DNA of 64,000 nucleotides, taken from positions 17,494,501 through 17,558,500 of the forward strand of contig JAVTVX010000012.1 of the NCBI GenBank assembly GCA_033439265.1, given 5' to 3'. The position numbers and the translations under genes were made by a program. The DNA comes from Dillenia suffruticosa (lineage: Eukaryota > Streptophyta > Magnoliopsida > Dilleniales > Dilleniaceae). Under the pieces are notes generated by a model that saw only the letters and a program-made list of their open reading frames with translations, was not told the DNA's origin and made no database searches. How positions within the stretch are numbered: the stretch's first letter is position 1; every line of letters begins with the position of its first letter. Shown piece after piece: positions 1 through 12,831 of the stretch.

Positions 1-3000
1 TTATTTTCTTTTGCATTTATGTCATCATTGATAGATTTGATTTGCTCCCTGAAAAACTCTTCTTGAAAGTCCATCTGGAGAAAAATATCTAGTACATAAA
101 GATGCCAAAAGATGACCATAACAAAAAGAAAGTGCAAAATGAGAAATTTTTAATTTCCATTGCATAACATCTGTCATCGCAGAAGCATCACAAACTAAAC
201 ATTCTCCGTGGCCACATAACAGTGATTTTTGACTAGTATCCTAAAGACTAATAACCAGCACACAAACATAATATCAAACACTTTTGATGATATGGTTCTC
301 ATATGCTTCTGAGAAAAGAATTTGAAGTGTAGCACAAAAACAACATCCAAAGCTAATCGGCAAAATGGAAGCAGGGAGCTACTTAATCATGAAAATTCTG
401 TTTGAGTAAGATCTGAAATGATAAACTTGTTAATACAATTGGTCAAATATATGTATAGAAATTAAGAGGATACAAGAACTAAGATGTAAAAAAGGAAGAG
501 ATCTTACAGGCTCCAGTCACCATGAAACTAAATCATACACCCACCCAGGATATATAGCTAAGTAAAAGGGTCAAAATTTGATGTAAATGATTTAATTTTT
601 GACATGTGGAAATAAAAAGGCAAAATCTAATTAGCATATTACCAATCATAATATGCCGCATCTCAAACATTACAAATGCAAGAATTTGTAACACTTGATT
701 CAGGTCATGCAACAATGGAATGTATGCCAATGACAATAAATAAATAAACAATGATAAAGTTTAACTCCACAATTTAGAGAACATAGTACACAATTACTCT
801 AAAAAGCTATTAAACCATTTTTTGGATTAGTGTAGGAAGCTATTATATCTGTGATATTCCGAGAATGAATTTTGTATCTGTTATGGTTAGAAACTTAAGT
901 CAACTTTTTCAAAGGATAATTTTATATTTTAATTCGAAAATCTTACTCTAACACGTTATAGGGAAGGCTATACTCCACAATTGATCATGGGCCACCTGTC
1001 ATGGAGCTGTTTAAGACAAATGTGGATCATGAAGCATAGGATTTCCCTAGCATTAGACATGAGCTTCCAAGCCCTAACAAGCAAATGAGAGTCGGTACAT
1101 ACAAGAATAACAAAGTATGAAGCACACAAACATCTTATGTCCAATCTTACAAATTGCAAGAAATGCACACAAGTCAGTAGTAGGTCCACAAATTCTCAAA
1201 AGCTCTCTGTTCTTGCAATTCTTTCAAGGTTACTTCCAAGCCTTGAAAAAGCTCCTGGTGTCCTAGGATGGTGGTAGCAGCATAAGTTTAATTTATTTAT
1301 CATCCATACATCAGTTGATCTTTACCAATGTTTGTAATTCCATTACTACCTACCGCCAAACAATAGTCTCACTGTGGCTTAATCCCCAAACAGCCAGGCC
1401 TAGATGCGTCTATCAAGTATCCAACTGCCAAAAATGCAACTTGTTTGTCTTTGAAATAGCTGGGCAAGAATATAGACACAATAGATACAACCAACCATAC
1501 ATAAACGTCAATCAAACCTAAACTGCCATAAAGTCATGAGGAAAATGGAACTCTAGTATTACCTGTTCCTTATTCTGCTCATGCTGCAACTTGGTCCGCT
1601 GCTTTACAATGCGGTTTTCCTCTTGCGTTTTGCGCAGCTTTTCAGTCACAATACCTAGAGATTCTTCGACAGTCTTGGAGTGCCTCTGTTCTTTGGCAAC
1701 CCTGTTTTTATACCAATTAAGCTGCTCATTTTCCTGGCTCATTTGCTTCATCTGACTCACGACCATTTCATGATATGATCTGATTTCATATTTCAGCTTA
1801 GCTTTGCCTGATCAATAAATGCAAATTGTAAGAAAACAAATAGATAACTATACAAGCATAATCAACCATGTAGTGATAAAAGGAATGTTTGGTGTAATGT
1901 TTGTTGATAGAACAACTACATTTTGATAACCTAAAATGCTATAACCGAAAGGTAAGGGTTTGTACTCTACAAATTACCAGAGACTAGTTTGGAGAATTGA
2001 TGTCTATCCAATTACCCTTCTTTTATCTAAATGCTCCCTGTTTGTGGTTAAGCACTAGTTCCTTCAACTATTTATTTTGTTAACCGTGTATCTGCTATTG
2101 TTAGTTTGAAGAATAAATGACTATCAAATTACCCTTCCTTTTATTTTCACACTCACCATTTCATATGATTATTTGATTTCGTGTGGTTTTTTTTTTCATT
2201 TATTTATTTTTTGTTTGGGGGGGGGAGTTCATAGGAAGTTTGGACCTTGAGAGTGCTGGTTGAATGAATCCAAGTCCTCTTTCGAAGCCATATAGCCATA
2301 GAGTTGACGCTTCCCACCAGCAGAAAATAAGACCCTCCTACGATCCCAGGCATCCCTATGAGTTCCTTGCTCCAGAAAATGCTTGTGTAAACGCTCTGCA
2401 TCATGATAACCCACTGCATTAGCCTGAAATATTAATACACTCATTCCTCGGTGACCTTTTGGACCATATGAATGTCGAGCCTTGACTGCAGGATAAGAGC
2501 TGAAGTATTCGAGGAGTTCCTGATTTCCCATTCCGATCCACTGAAAATGCAAGTCATACAGTAAAGAAGCATTATAGCTTTTCATGTGACATAAATTAAG
2601 TTGACAAACAGAGGCAAACAAATAAATTTTCAGGACATTAAAGTAAACAGGACTATACCTTGTCATTATCATCTTTCTCAAGTATTGTGTTCATAATCAT
2701 AACCATAGGAGGCCAGACTATGTCATGATCTTTAATTGTCTCAGTTAAGCCCTTCCACTGTCCATATGCTTCACCAGCAGGGAAGGCAGAAGTTCCTCGC
2801 CTGCGTAATTCCTCATCCAGCAGCTCAGCAAGCTCTCTGTGGAGCTTCACCCTTTTGGATCCTTTTGTCTTGGCATGAGTCATTAGCGGCTGTAGCCCTC
2901 GGTACCAATCAATAGCACCAGGACCGCCTTGGCAGGCAGGACAGTGCCACTGCCTAGCTGGTTCATTGATTTCCTCTAGGCTCAACTTATCCATTATTTT

Positions 3001-3657
3001 AAAAAAATCTTTGTACCATTTGTTCTGCTTCTTCGATTCATGACTCATTTGGCTAGAGTCCGAGTCATCACTCAAAATATCGTCATCTGAGTCATCATCT
3101 GCAACTTCATCAACTTCATCAGCAGCGTCATCTTCCTCATCAACATACTTCTCCAAGGACTGAGAATTTGGGATCAAGTCAACTCTATTGTGGTCGTTTG
3201 TTGCACTACTTGGTGGTGTAGAAGTAGAACTGACTATAGAAGACCAGTTCAAGCCATGCTCCAGTGGTGGGGGTATGACAGGTGGTGGGCCCCTGTACAT
3301 GATGTCTACAGCAGGAGCTCTAATAGCTGGCTGGGGAGCCCAAGGATTTCCTTTGCCTGTAGCCGGGGTGGATCTGCGGTAATCAGGAGCAGTATTTGTA
3401 GTCCAAGGACTGCCAGAATCTCTTCCAACCCCACCCCCACCATTACTACGCTTCTGAGCAGCATCAGGATTAAAATGACCCCATGGCCTAGTGGTAGTGT
3501 TAGAATTTTGAGGACCCCAGACCTGTGGTCTGGTTGCAGCACTACCAGCTTTGTTTTTGGGCTTTCTGATGTAAACTTCCCAATCCCCATCTTGAGATGA
3601 ATTTAGGCTTACATTGGCCACATTATCAGATAGCTGATCCACAGACTTCGAGCTCAT
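1..3657 (-). CDS. SGS3: SGS3-like dsRNA-binding silencing protein, 3' end outside window
   Basis: Spliced minus-strand gene. Coding exons are 3657-2659, 2540-2246, 1807-1563 and 74-1 (continuing beyond the left edge). All junctions are GT-AG and the phases fit: 999 nt, then 295+245 nt, then phase 0. The product starts MSSKSVDQLSD. Residues 237-280 hold the zf-XS zinc finger (WHCPACQ...THAKTKGSKRVKLHREL), and about 313-430 the XS domain (WPPMVMIMNT, then WIGMGNQELLEYF and HSYGPKGHRGMSVL). A charged coiled coil follows (SQENEQLNWYKN... KLQHEQNKEQ, then MDFQEEFFREQIKSI). The acidic D/E/S-rich stretch before the zinc finger is typical of the family. From family knowledge, SGS3 binds RNA with 5' overhangs in cytoplasmic siRNA bodies and works with RDR6 to make dsRNA for tasiRNA and antiviral silencing. 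No stops or frameshifts are seen in the visible exons, so the gene looks functional. The start is the first ATG after a 5'-UTR splice acceptor. Confidence 0.93.
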
Positions 3658-4610
3658 CTTACTTCTGTACAAAACGCAATCAAATAAAACATAAATTTTC
3701 CACCCACCCAGACAGACAGACACACACACAGAGACATATGACCGGAGAGACAAAATGAAGCATAAGTGGGAAGAAAAGACTTAGTTTTGAAACAAGAAAT
3801 ACCATACTCATCATTCCGGATTTTCCTAAGAACAGCCAAGTACCAGTAATTCCTGGTCTTTAGGCAATGTCTTTAAGGTTTCCTTTGCACATTGGTTTGC
3901 TAGCAGTTTAATGTGAGTGTGAATAATGGAACATTTTGTGTTCTACTTCATTTCTCTCAGAAAAAAGAGAGGGTTTAAATTCAAGAATCAAACCTTATCA
4001 TAAGCAATGGGTTGAGTCCAACACATGACAAAGTACGATTAACACACATATACAGATATGCAAGTTAGCCCAAATACTCAAAAGACTCAAAACTTAAACC
4101 CTAGGGTTTTACTATTTCCTTTTCTGTTCTCTTGTCAGGAAAAAATAATGCACCAAAACTCATCTAAAAAAAAAAGAAAAAGAAAAACAAACAACCTGGT
4201 GATCGATAATGTAAGATGAAGAATGAGAAGAAAAGTATAAGCAAACCCAAAGATCCCCATTAAAACCTAATCGAAAAGGACCTACAACTCAAATCCTCAT
4301 TTCAAGGGCCCACAACACAACACAACAGAGCAGAGAGAGTGCCTGAAAATGGATGATCAGCAAAAGATGAGGGACATTCAGAGTGAAGTGAAAAGAAATA
4401 GAAAATAAACCAAAGATCCCCATTACAAATAGATTTCTCAACAACACAAAACCCTAATTCAAAAACACCCACAACACAACCAGCTCAGACAAGAAGATCC
4501 ACAACACAAATCCCCATTTCAATCGCCCGCAACAAACAACACAGAGAGAGGGAGAGTACCTCGGCAGAAAACAGACGAACAACGCTGGTGATCACCGCGA
4601 GAGAGAGGAG
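3658..4610 (-). other. SGS3: 5' UTR exon and 5' UTR intron of SGS3
   Basis: Upstream of the ATG the minus strand reads TTTTGTACAG|AAGTAAG-ATG, a good acceptor at 3665/3664 that leaves 7 nt of UTR on the coding exon. A matching donor GCCGAG|GTACTC lies at 4560/4559, which gives a 5'-UTR intron of about 0.9 kb and a first exon from about 4610 to 4560. The assignment rests on splice signals only; no transcript evidence is available. An alternative first exon in 4090-4500 is possible, because that stretch holds similar AAACCCTA and CAACACAA blocks. Confidence 0.5.
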
Positions 4611-4637
4611 AGTGAGTGAAGGAGTGGCGAAACCTGA

Positions 4638-4645
4638 ATATATAA
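4638..4645 (-). promoter_or_regulatory. Putative TATA box of SGS3
   Basis: The minus strand reads CCTTATATATTCAGG here, about 30 bp upstream of the CT-rich leader of the proposed first exon (CACTCTCCTCTCTCTCGCGG). Spacing and composition fit a plant core promoter. Confidence 0.4.
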
Positions 4646-4650
4646 GGAAA

Positions 4651-4913
4651 AGAAAAAGAAAAACCTCATTTTTTATTACACGTGTAAACGTTTAATTGGC
4701 TGGAACAAATATCAGAAGAACAAGTGATAAATGACATTTTTGCTATTTTGTAAAGAGGCGGACTCCAAAGCCTAGAATTAAATTTGGTTTATTACCACAC
4801 GTTACCCGGACCCCCTGACCGTACCAAGACTTCACCTTGACCGTCCTTCTTTCCTGGTGTAGTGTATGTACCTTTTTTTCTTTTTTCTTTTTTCTTTCAC
4901 CAAATTAATCTTA

Positions 4914-4956
<43 letters not shown>

Positions 4957-5885
4957 TTACTGATTAAAAAAATTAAAGTTAATTAAATTAACTATAAGTA
5001 AAAAATTAATTAAAATTTTTTTATCAGTATTGTTATATTTTTTATTACCCCAAAATAACAAAAATCTCATATGAATATTTTGATAAAATTCATTTTTAAT
5101 TAAATAATTTTGTATATTTTAAAAAAATGGTTCATCTAACTGAACCATCGATATTTTTGTAAAAAAGAAAAGATGGAAATGCAAATTGACACCATGAGGA
5201 GGTTGAGATTGGGTTTGTTGAAGCCCAGCAATTTGTTTAGGGTTCATCTCAGATTGTTCACAACATGTACACCCACCGACCAAAACAAACTTGATAGAAG
5301 ATGGATTGAATTGAAGTAATTGTTGCCCTTAATACGATTAAGAATCATGATACGGTTGTGAGAGATTCATGTTACAAATAACACATTACACTCTCCCACC
5401 TTAATCCCAATGCCATAAAATTGCAAAAGCCTGATCAAGTTACTTGCTCCATAATGCATTTAACCCACACCTACTTATATTTTCTTAAATATCAACCCAC
5501 CCGGTCATGGTCATGGTATAGCATAATCAAAGCATGCAGTGGCATGTAAGAATAACTCGTCGATAATTGATCTAGTGAGATGTATCATTAAATCCTTTAA
5601 TTAAATTTTCAAATTCCACTCACGAATTGGGTATAGAAAAAATAATATTGAGAGGATATTTTTTTTAAATAGGTCATTGCAAGTCTCGAACCGAATTAAT
5701 CGAAATATGATTCTGAATACCAATTAATATAGTATTAAAAAAAAAAAAAAAAACTCATCTTCATATGCACATAGCCACCCATTAACCACAACTAGACTAT
5801 ATTTTTGGACAGGGCCTTCTAGGAATATTGACACTCGCAAATGGGCTTTGGGAGGGAACAATTTCTTGAGATCCAACCTTTCTCA
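4651..5885. other. AT-rich intergenic DNA with (TA)n
   Basis: No convincing gene is seen. It contains a TA dinucleotide microsatellite at about 4914-4948 and poly-A/T tracts (4949-4960, about 5735-5752). It separates the SGS3 promoter from the SGS3 C-terminal fragment. Confidence 0.6.
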
Positions 5886-6165
5886 TCACTTTTCATTTGT
5901 TATATACACTGATTCAGCACAAACTAAACATCTTCTGGTGTGGTACATAAAATCTTTGTTTGTCCTCATTGTTTCTGCTTTAAAAGTGGCGTGCACTTGT
6001 TTTGCCGGTGGATATATGGATTTGTGGCGTCCTGCTTGTTTCATTGCACTTGCCATCATGGCCTTGACCTTTTCTTCATGGGCTTTTATCAGCTCCTCCC
6101 TCTCTGCAACAAATCTTTCCATCTCTGCATCTTGGAGCTTGATGAACTTCACTACTCCGTCTGCC
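5886..6165 (-). pseudogene. Stray SGS3 C-terminal exon fragment
   Basis: The minus strand reads an acceptor-like CTTAATAG at 6166-6173 followed by an open frame: ADGVVKFIKLQDAEMERFV, then AEREELIKAHEEKVKAM. This matches the C-terminal part of SGS3 proteins (family pattern F-I-x-x-Q-x-x-E-M-E-x-F-V-x-E-R-E-x-L-I-K). That part lies downstream of the last exon visible in the SGS3 gene of this window. Similarity fades after about residue 45 and the frame then runs on to a stop at 5886. The fragment has the same strand as SGS3 but sits upstream of its promoter, so it cannot be the end of that gene. It is best read as the remnant of a duplicated SGS3 copy whose other exons are lost or were replaced by the adjacent copia insertion. 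Confidence 0.72.
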
Positions 6166-6297
6166 CTATTAAGAAAAATGCCAACACCTCAGAAACATGA
6201 CAAGCCTTTAAAATCGATAACTTTTTCATACAATCAATATATGATTTTGATACTTTCAAAAAAATATTGAAAAAATCAAAAATCTAAAATTTAGAGT

Positions 6298-6801
6298 TGT
6301 TGGATTTTTAGAATTCTCATGTACAACGGAAGCATACAATAATTTTCAGAAAAATAAATTAGATCGGGTATACGGTATCTCAATACATAGAATCTTCAAA
6401 GTCAATCAAGCGGCACTTCCCTTGATCCGATTTCGCGGTCGGAATGGTGATCACAAGGTTAGTCGAATCACCACCACAGTGTCACAACGCCACAACCCTC
6501 AATCCGGTGATTTTAGCGACGGGAAAATTTTCCTTCACGAAAATTTCTCATTCCCTCGTTCTTTTTAGTAAATCTGTATTTTTCTCTCTCAAGGAAGAAT
6601 AATCTCTCTCAAGATTGATCTTCACCAGATCACACTCACTAAAAAAAAAGGGGTCTCATGGCAAAATATCATTATTATTATGTTTTTTGTAACTCCACAA
6701 TGAGATTAATTAGAGAGAGGTTAATGCATCAAAATGGGAATTATGGGAAGTTATCCCATACTTTTCTTAAAATGCCCCACGATGGGCATTATAAACCAAT
6801 A
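6298..6801 (-). repeat. 3' LTR of the copia element (left copy)
   Basis: It begins TGTTGGATTTTTAG and ends ATAAACCAATA, with short inverted ends TGTTGG/CCAATA. It aligns along its whole length to 12832-13335, with scattered substitutions and small indels. A poly-A-like purine tract follows on the right. Confidence 0.88.
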
Positions 6802-8581
6802 TCTCCTACTTGCACACGAGAGTATTTTACTTCCGTCGCAAGATCACAACTCATGCGATCTTTCTTATCACCCTGCTGGACTTTCATACAGGATTGGGTG
6901 TCGTGCGACCGGCGAGTACACCTGCAAACAAAGACCTCTCGATACACCTGTTAAGATGATCGAGAAGCTATCGTTAGTATAAAAAATAACTCGCTACACC
7001 CCAGATCCAAGACTAATTACATACATTGAACTACTTTCCTCAACGAAAGTAATCCTCAATAAATGCTCGACTGTGTATCCACTATTATGTTTACATCCCA
7101 ACATGGACAGACATAATAGGCTAGCCGGTGAATACAAGACTATGATGTAATGTCAATTAGTCTTCATTTTCCCAAACTCGAATCTATTAGTCTCAATTCA
7201 GCTGTTTTCCCAGACCTGTGCCTCAGACCTCAATTTATCTTCTGAGCCATCGGTAAACAGACTAAAGTAGCAACACTGAGTCAAGACTTTTAGAAACAGC
7301 CGAAAGTGATAAGAGTACAAGAGATCTCACCCAATGGATCTCGAGTCTCTTACAGTGGGAACGGGGATCTAAATAATATCAATGTCTCAAAATGATATTC
7401 CCACTATCCCTAGTCGTCATATCACACGGTATGAAACGCGTGCCACAGTGTTATTCCCCCATCTCTCAAAGGGCATATGTCAGATTTCTCTAACACTGTG
7501 CAGGTATGGAACTCAGTCTACACATAAGACTTTATCCATAGATTTCAGAGAGAGTATCTCAGAGACAATATCACTAGTCGCAGGTAATATCTGAAATCTC
7601 AAAGCTGACTATTTATAGGCAACATGGATGTGGGTACGTCTATGCCGGTCATATCGCATATGATCTCATCCTAAACACATATCAGGGCGACTTATGTTCT
7701 AGTAGGGCCACTCTCAAAACCTCTTACAACTAGAAACCGTCTCATTTCCGCTCACTCAAAACTGAAGGTGGTCACTCGTATGAGAGACTTGACCACGGCT
7801 GCCTGACATATCATTTATCACAACAAATCAGAAAATATATGACAATAAAATAGTGCTATAAGTAAGTGACTCTATCATGCACTCATGTCATATATATATA
7901 ACGCGATAAGCATCAACACAAAGTGAGAAATGTTAATATACATACAAACCCTATGATTCCTATATCTCATACAGGAATCTCTCATAATGGGTTTATTGAA
8001 GGGGTCAGCCAACACGCTGTATAGTAATGTACTTAATTTGTCACTTCACCATTCTCGGTGAAATATCTCATAACGTAGTATTAAGTATCAATGTATTTAG
8101 ACTTACTGATACTTAGGGTCTCAAGTGTGGTCAAGGGCGGCCTGATTTTCTCAATAAATCATCACTGGCCTCCCACTGTTTGCCACAACCCCTAAGTGAT
8201 CCAGAAATTTCTAGAGTCAAACACTCTCCTGAACTGTAGCTGAGTGTACCACAAGATCAGCCTCTATCGTAGACAGAGATATGTAGGTTTGCTTCTTACT
8301 ACTCCAAGATAGCAAAACCTGACATGGATTTGCATACATTCAAATCACCAACTCAGTTGGTATCTGAATACCCAACAAGATGCAAATCACCTCTTTCGTA
8401 ACACAAGGAGAGGTTCGCAGTTCTCTCGAGATATCTCAGAATCCTTTCACTGCTCTCCAGTGATCCCTTCTAGGATTCGATCAATACCTAATTACCATAC
8501 TAACTGCAAAGCAAATGTTTGATCGTGTATCAGGGTACCCAATGCACTGGTACAAGGGACTTTACTTATTTCCATTGCCCT

Positions 8582-8860
8582 TCACTGAGTCTTAAGGCTT
8601 ATGTCAAGAATAGCGTTTAACCTTTTAGCAATAAGAGTATCTTTAGGGTCGTAGTCGATCTTCTCGAAGCGCTCAAGAACTTCCTTGATGTTGGACTCCT
8701 GTGAATGAGTCAACACCTGTTTTGAGCGATTCCTCTGGATATTAACTTCGAGGAAGAACTGAGTCTCACCCATGTCCTTCACATCAAGACTCAACAATGT
8801 CCACGTCATCGTGGTCATGAGATACTCTCTGTTGTTCCAAATCAACAGAATGTCATTCAC
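8582..8860 (-). pseudogene. Copia reverse transcriptase 3' part remnant
   Basis: The frame contains MNDILLIWNN (decayed YVDDxLL catalytic box region), DVKDMGETQFFLEVNIQRNR (the D-L/M-G-x-x-x-x-x-L-G block) and then the finger region to TLIAKRL. RNase H-like pieces follow downstream on the minus strand at about 8400-7900 (for example LGVVANSGRPVMIY and VLADPFNKPIMRD). The original catalytic Asp pair is not readable in this frame. Confidence 0.75.
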
Positions 8861-9645
8861 ATAAGGACATGATCACAAGAACGTAAAAGGTATGTGCGAT
8901 GATCCTCCTCGATCATCACTAAAACATGAGATATCACCTTCTCGTGAAATCTCAAGCGCTACTGCCTGATTGATGATTAAGGTCGCATGTCGACTTCCGA
9001 AGTCAATGGACCTTATCATCCTGATCTATAGGAATAAAGCCAGATGACTGTTCTTTGTAGATCTCCTCATCCAAGACTCCCACTTAGGAGAATAGTCTCA
9101 ACGTTCATCTAGTCTACCCTAGATTTATATCATGTCCACGACAATCGCTAAAAGTAAACGGATCGAGATAATCTCGCTCTTAGTCTGAGTAACCCATGGT
9201 TATCAGACAGGCCTTATACCTCAACACCGATCCGTCGGCCTTTTTCTTGATGTTGAGAACCCACATGTTTTCAACAGCCCTACTACCCTCAGGCAAATTA
9301 ATTAGATCCAAGATCTCGTTGATTCTCATCAACTCCTTTTATCCATAGCCTTTAGTTAATGGCTCTCCACAGAACCCTCAAGAACCTCTTGGACAGTTAA
9401 AAGATTTCTCGTAATCCTCAAGAGTCACACTGAGAGCCTCTCCCTCAATTGGGAAGCGACGGTTAGGTACGCGTCCTCGACTACTCTTAATAGGAGGGGA
9501 AACCTTTTTACCTCTAGAAGGATCGCTCCCACTTGGACCGAGATCCGTAATGGATTCTTGGATCCTGCCACTGGGATTAGCCAACCACTAGGCTCATCCA
9601 TCTCATAGAAGGTAAAGTCCCAATTGATTTCATATCTCATAGGGT

Positions 9646-9915
9646 TTAGGGTGTCATTTGTATGTTCATTAGACACAATCCCCTGGAGTGTTCTGAGTAT
9701 CTCATAGAAATACATCTTTTTTTTCGTAGGCCTAACTCACCGTGTAAATGTGAAAAATAGTGAACATACGCGACACAACCCCATAATTTCAAGTGGCTAA
9801 GGTCAAGATTGCCTCGTTGTCCAAAGCTCATATGGAGTACTAACCGCGGACTTCTATAGAACACGATTGAGAATGTAAGCTGCAACCAATAACGTATCTC
9901 CCCAATGGAAAACAA
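9646..9915 (-). pseudogene. Copia integrase C-terminal region remnant
   Basis: The frame contains LSHLKLWGCVAYVHYFSHLH followed by a basic Gly/Lys stretch and MRYSEHSRGLCL. This corresponds to the conserved copia integrase block (L-S-H-L-K-x-W-G-C-x-A-Y-V). It is isolated by stops on both sides. Confidence 0.75.
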
Positions 9916-10815
9916 GTCAATTGGTTTGCGCCATCATCGACCTCACCGTCTCAAACAAAGTCATATTCATCTTTCACAGCTACTCTACTCCACTGAGTAG
10001 CAAGGAATAGTCAGTTTCTCGCAACACCTTTCTTGAAAGAAAGTTCTTCAGATAAATACTCGCGCTCTCATTTGGTTATGAGAGTTTCCACTTTCAAGTC
10101 TTACTGATTCTTAATATCGCTAGTAAACCTCCTGAAGCATCTCATGCCTCAGACTTGTGCTAGATCAGGTAAACGTAACCAAAACGCATGTAATTGTCTA
10201 TGAACGTATTAGAGTACCCAACACCATTTCAGGTTCTCACGTTCATAAGGCCATAGATGTCGGATTGATCCAACTGCAATAGAGTTCCAGCCCTTATTGC
10301 ATTGTCGAATGGTTTTCTTATAAATTTGCCATTTAAGCAAGACTAGTAAGCGGGCCCTACAGACCGCTCACTGCTAACTGGTTCATCCCCTCTCACACTA
10401 AGAGGATAACAAGAAATACCATTGAAAGGAATCACTTCCAGTGCATATAGTCCCTCACGGAGCAAAATAAAACCAATCAAAATATTGTCGTAATAAATTG
10501 AAAATTATAAAATCTCCAAATTAATAGAGCATATCCTAAACTGAAATCAAGTTCCGTCGAACATCCGAAACGTAAATGACGTATAGAGTTTAGCAACTTT
10601 GCAACTCCAAGTTGCAAGTGCTAATTCCTCTGATGTCGACAAATGCTCGGTTTCTGTACGTAAATCCTCCTACTCGAGGAATCACTAAGCGGAACTATAT
10701 AAGCACGCTCCTATCTCGAACTACGTAGTCGGTTGCTCCCGTGTTCATAATCCACGAAGGAGAGAAAACAGAGAGTTATTCAAACTACGTAAAGAAGAAA
10801 GAGTTAATTTTCACT

Positions 10816-10866
10816 CGTCGCACTTACGAGCGAAATGACCAAATCTACTACAGGTAATACTACACC
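10816..10866 (-). pseudogene. Copia gag zinc knuckle remnant
   Basis: The minus-strand frame gives C-S-R-F-G-H-F-A-R-K-C-D-E, the second half of a CX2CX4HX4C knuckle. The first cysteine region is degraded. Its position between the PBS and integrase is as expected for gag. Confidence 0.6.
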
Positions 10867-12818
10867 TTGGTCGAATTCAACTCTTTCTCGCTGCCATTAA
10901 TATTACCGGTTTTTTTCGGTTGTTTTCTTCTTACCTAAATCTCGAGTCTCACAGGAGTCCTTGCTCGACTCTTCCGCATAAGCATGACCTGAGTATGACT
11001 TACTCGTCTCTAGATACTCCTACTTGAGCTCACTGTGCCTATTCATATTAGTGAAAGTACGAATACTTTCATCGTATGTGAGATAGATTTTCATGATTTC
11101 TCATGAATCAGGTAAAGAACTGGATCGCATCCAGTACAAGAAAACATATCTGAAATAGGCTACATTCCCCAACTCTACGACCATACTAGACATTTTTATC
11201 GAATGTTACATCATCGTATGATCAATCATTTTCTTATAAGTTATTATACTTATAAGTCAGTATGCTAATCTCAGAATCTGTAAGAGCACCACAATGCTCT
11301 TTATAGGGTGAACCTAATTGATAAAACTATAAGATATTGCTTATAGACTGAGATCACATCATCATGCATGTGATGTCCCCTAATCCCGTCTATCTGAGGT
11401 GTGGTACCCTCCCCAAAGTCCACTATCTCATTTCTTAGAATTTTAATTAGATTTTGCCCCTCGAGGATAAATTGAATCAACCGGTGAAAATCTCGTAATT
11501 ATCACTATTTAATTTTGTCTTCCTTGCAAAGATCTAATACGATAATTTTAAAAGCAGTCAAATAGATATTCATGACTTGTGATACTTATTTTCACATTTT
11601 GTGCACTCAACGAATCAACATGACCCAAATAATTCAAATACAAATCCCAAGACGAGCGTATGAATCAACAGACACCATACACCACAATCCAGGATTGCAT
11701 CTTACCATTCAGACTACAATTTGGTACACAAAAACCCACAGAAAGTCACTCTTATGGAAGTAGGATTCTCAAAAAATTGAAAATTTGCAATTCCTGACGA
11801 CCGAACTTGCCCCTGGAGGTTCCACGCACCGCCACGCACCTCCCACACGCCGCCAGCTTGCTGGGCACGTGCCAAACACGCGGCGTGCCTCACATGCGCT
11901 GCCACGTGCCGGCGTGGCGAGGCTCTGCTCACGCGCGCCCAGTCGCGGCGCGCGTCACACGTGCTGCCACGCGCCAGGAGTGGCTAGGCTCACGCGTGCC
12001 CAGTCGCAGCGCCCAGCTCACATGCCTTCATGCGCCGAGCCGTGTCGAACCGGGTCAGGACCGAGTCGATCAACGGGTTAGGACCGGGTCGGTCAACGGG
12101 TCAGGGTTTGACCCCTCAACCGACCGGTTAACGGGTCGAGGTCAGACCCGAAAACCTGTTTTCACGCTCCTCTCTAGCGCGTGAAGGACACACGCCATCT
12201 CCAAGGTGCCAGACGCGCCTTACGACGCGTGAGGTGCACGTGCCATGGTCGGACCTCTTCGTCTTCACCCGAATTTTTCTGTATTCGGGTCTTTCGACCC
12301 GGTATCCAAAAAACACATTTTTTGGATCTATTTTCGTCGGATTTTTTTTATGAAATCTCTTATTCCATTTATTCCAAGTATCCTTGACTCGATTTTTGGA
12401 ATAATCGAGCCCTAATCTTGAAGTATTTTGGATCCAAAATTTCGGCCCTCCGCAGTCAATTTGAAACCTCAATTTTCGGCCACAATAATACGCAATATTT
12501 ATATCAAATCGAAGAGCATGAAACGAGGAATACAGATCTATAATTTTCATGCATTGATTTGCCTTAAAACTCGACAAATCTGGGGTTGAGCGGTTCAGTC
12601 ACTATTCACGACCGAAATTTTCAACCGAAATTTTTTTCGTTTAATTGTGCTCAAAAAATTACGAAAAAATTGTTTTCTTGTTCTACGGATCATGGGTAAC
12701 CTAGTGGTATTTTCGGATTCACGAAACTCATCCGTGATTCGACCCTCAAATTTTATACCCTATATTTTTATACCCAAAAAATTAAATCCGAAAAATTATT
12801 TTTCCTAATCCAATGTAT

Positions 12819-12830
12819 GCTCTGATACCA
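12819..12830 (-). promoter_or_regulatory. Primer-binding site of the copia element
   Basis: The minus strand reads TGGTATCAGAGC, the classical complement of the initiator tRNA-Met 3' end used by plant Ty1/copia elements. It is separated from the LTR by one base. Confidence 0.85.
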
Positions 12831-12831
12831 A

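Noticed and set aside
968..1189. Small minus-strand frame in the SGS3 intron
   Set aside because: No homology or splice support; lies inside the 1.5-kb intron between SGS3 coding exons.
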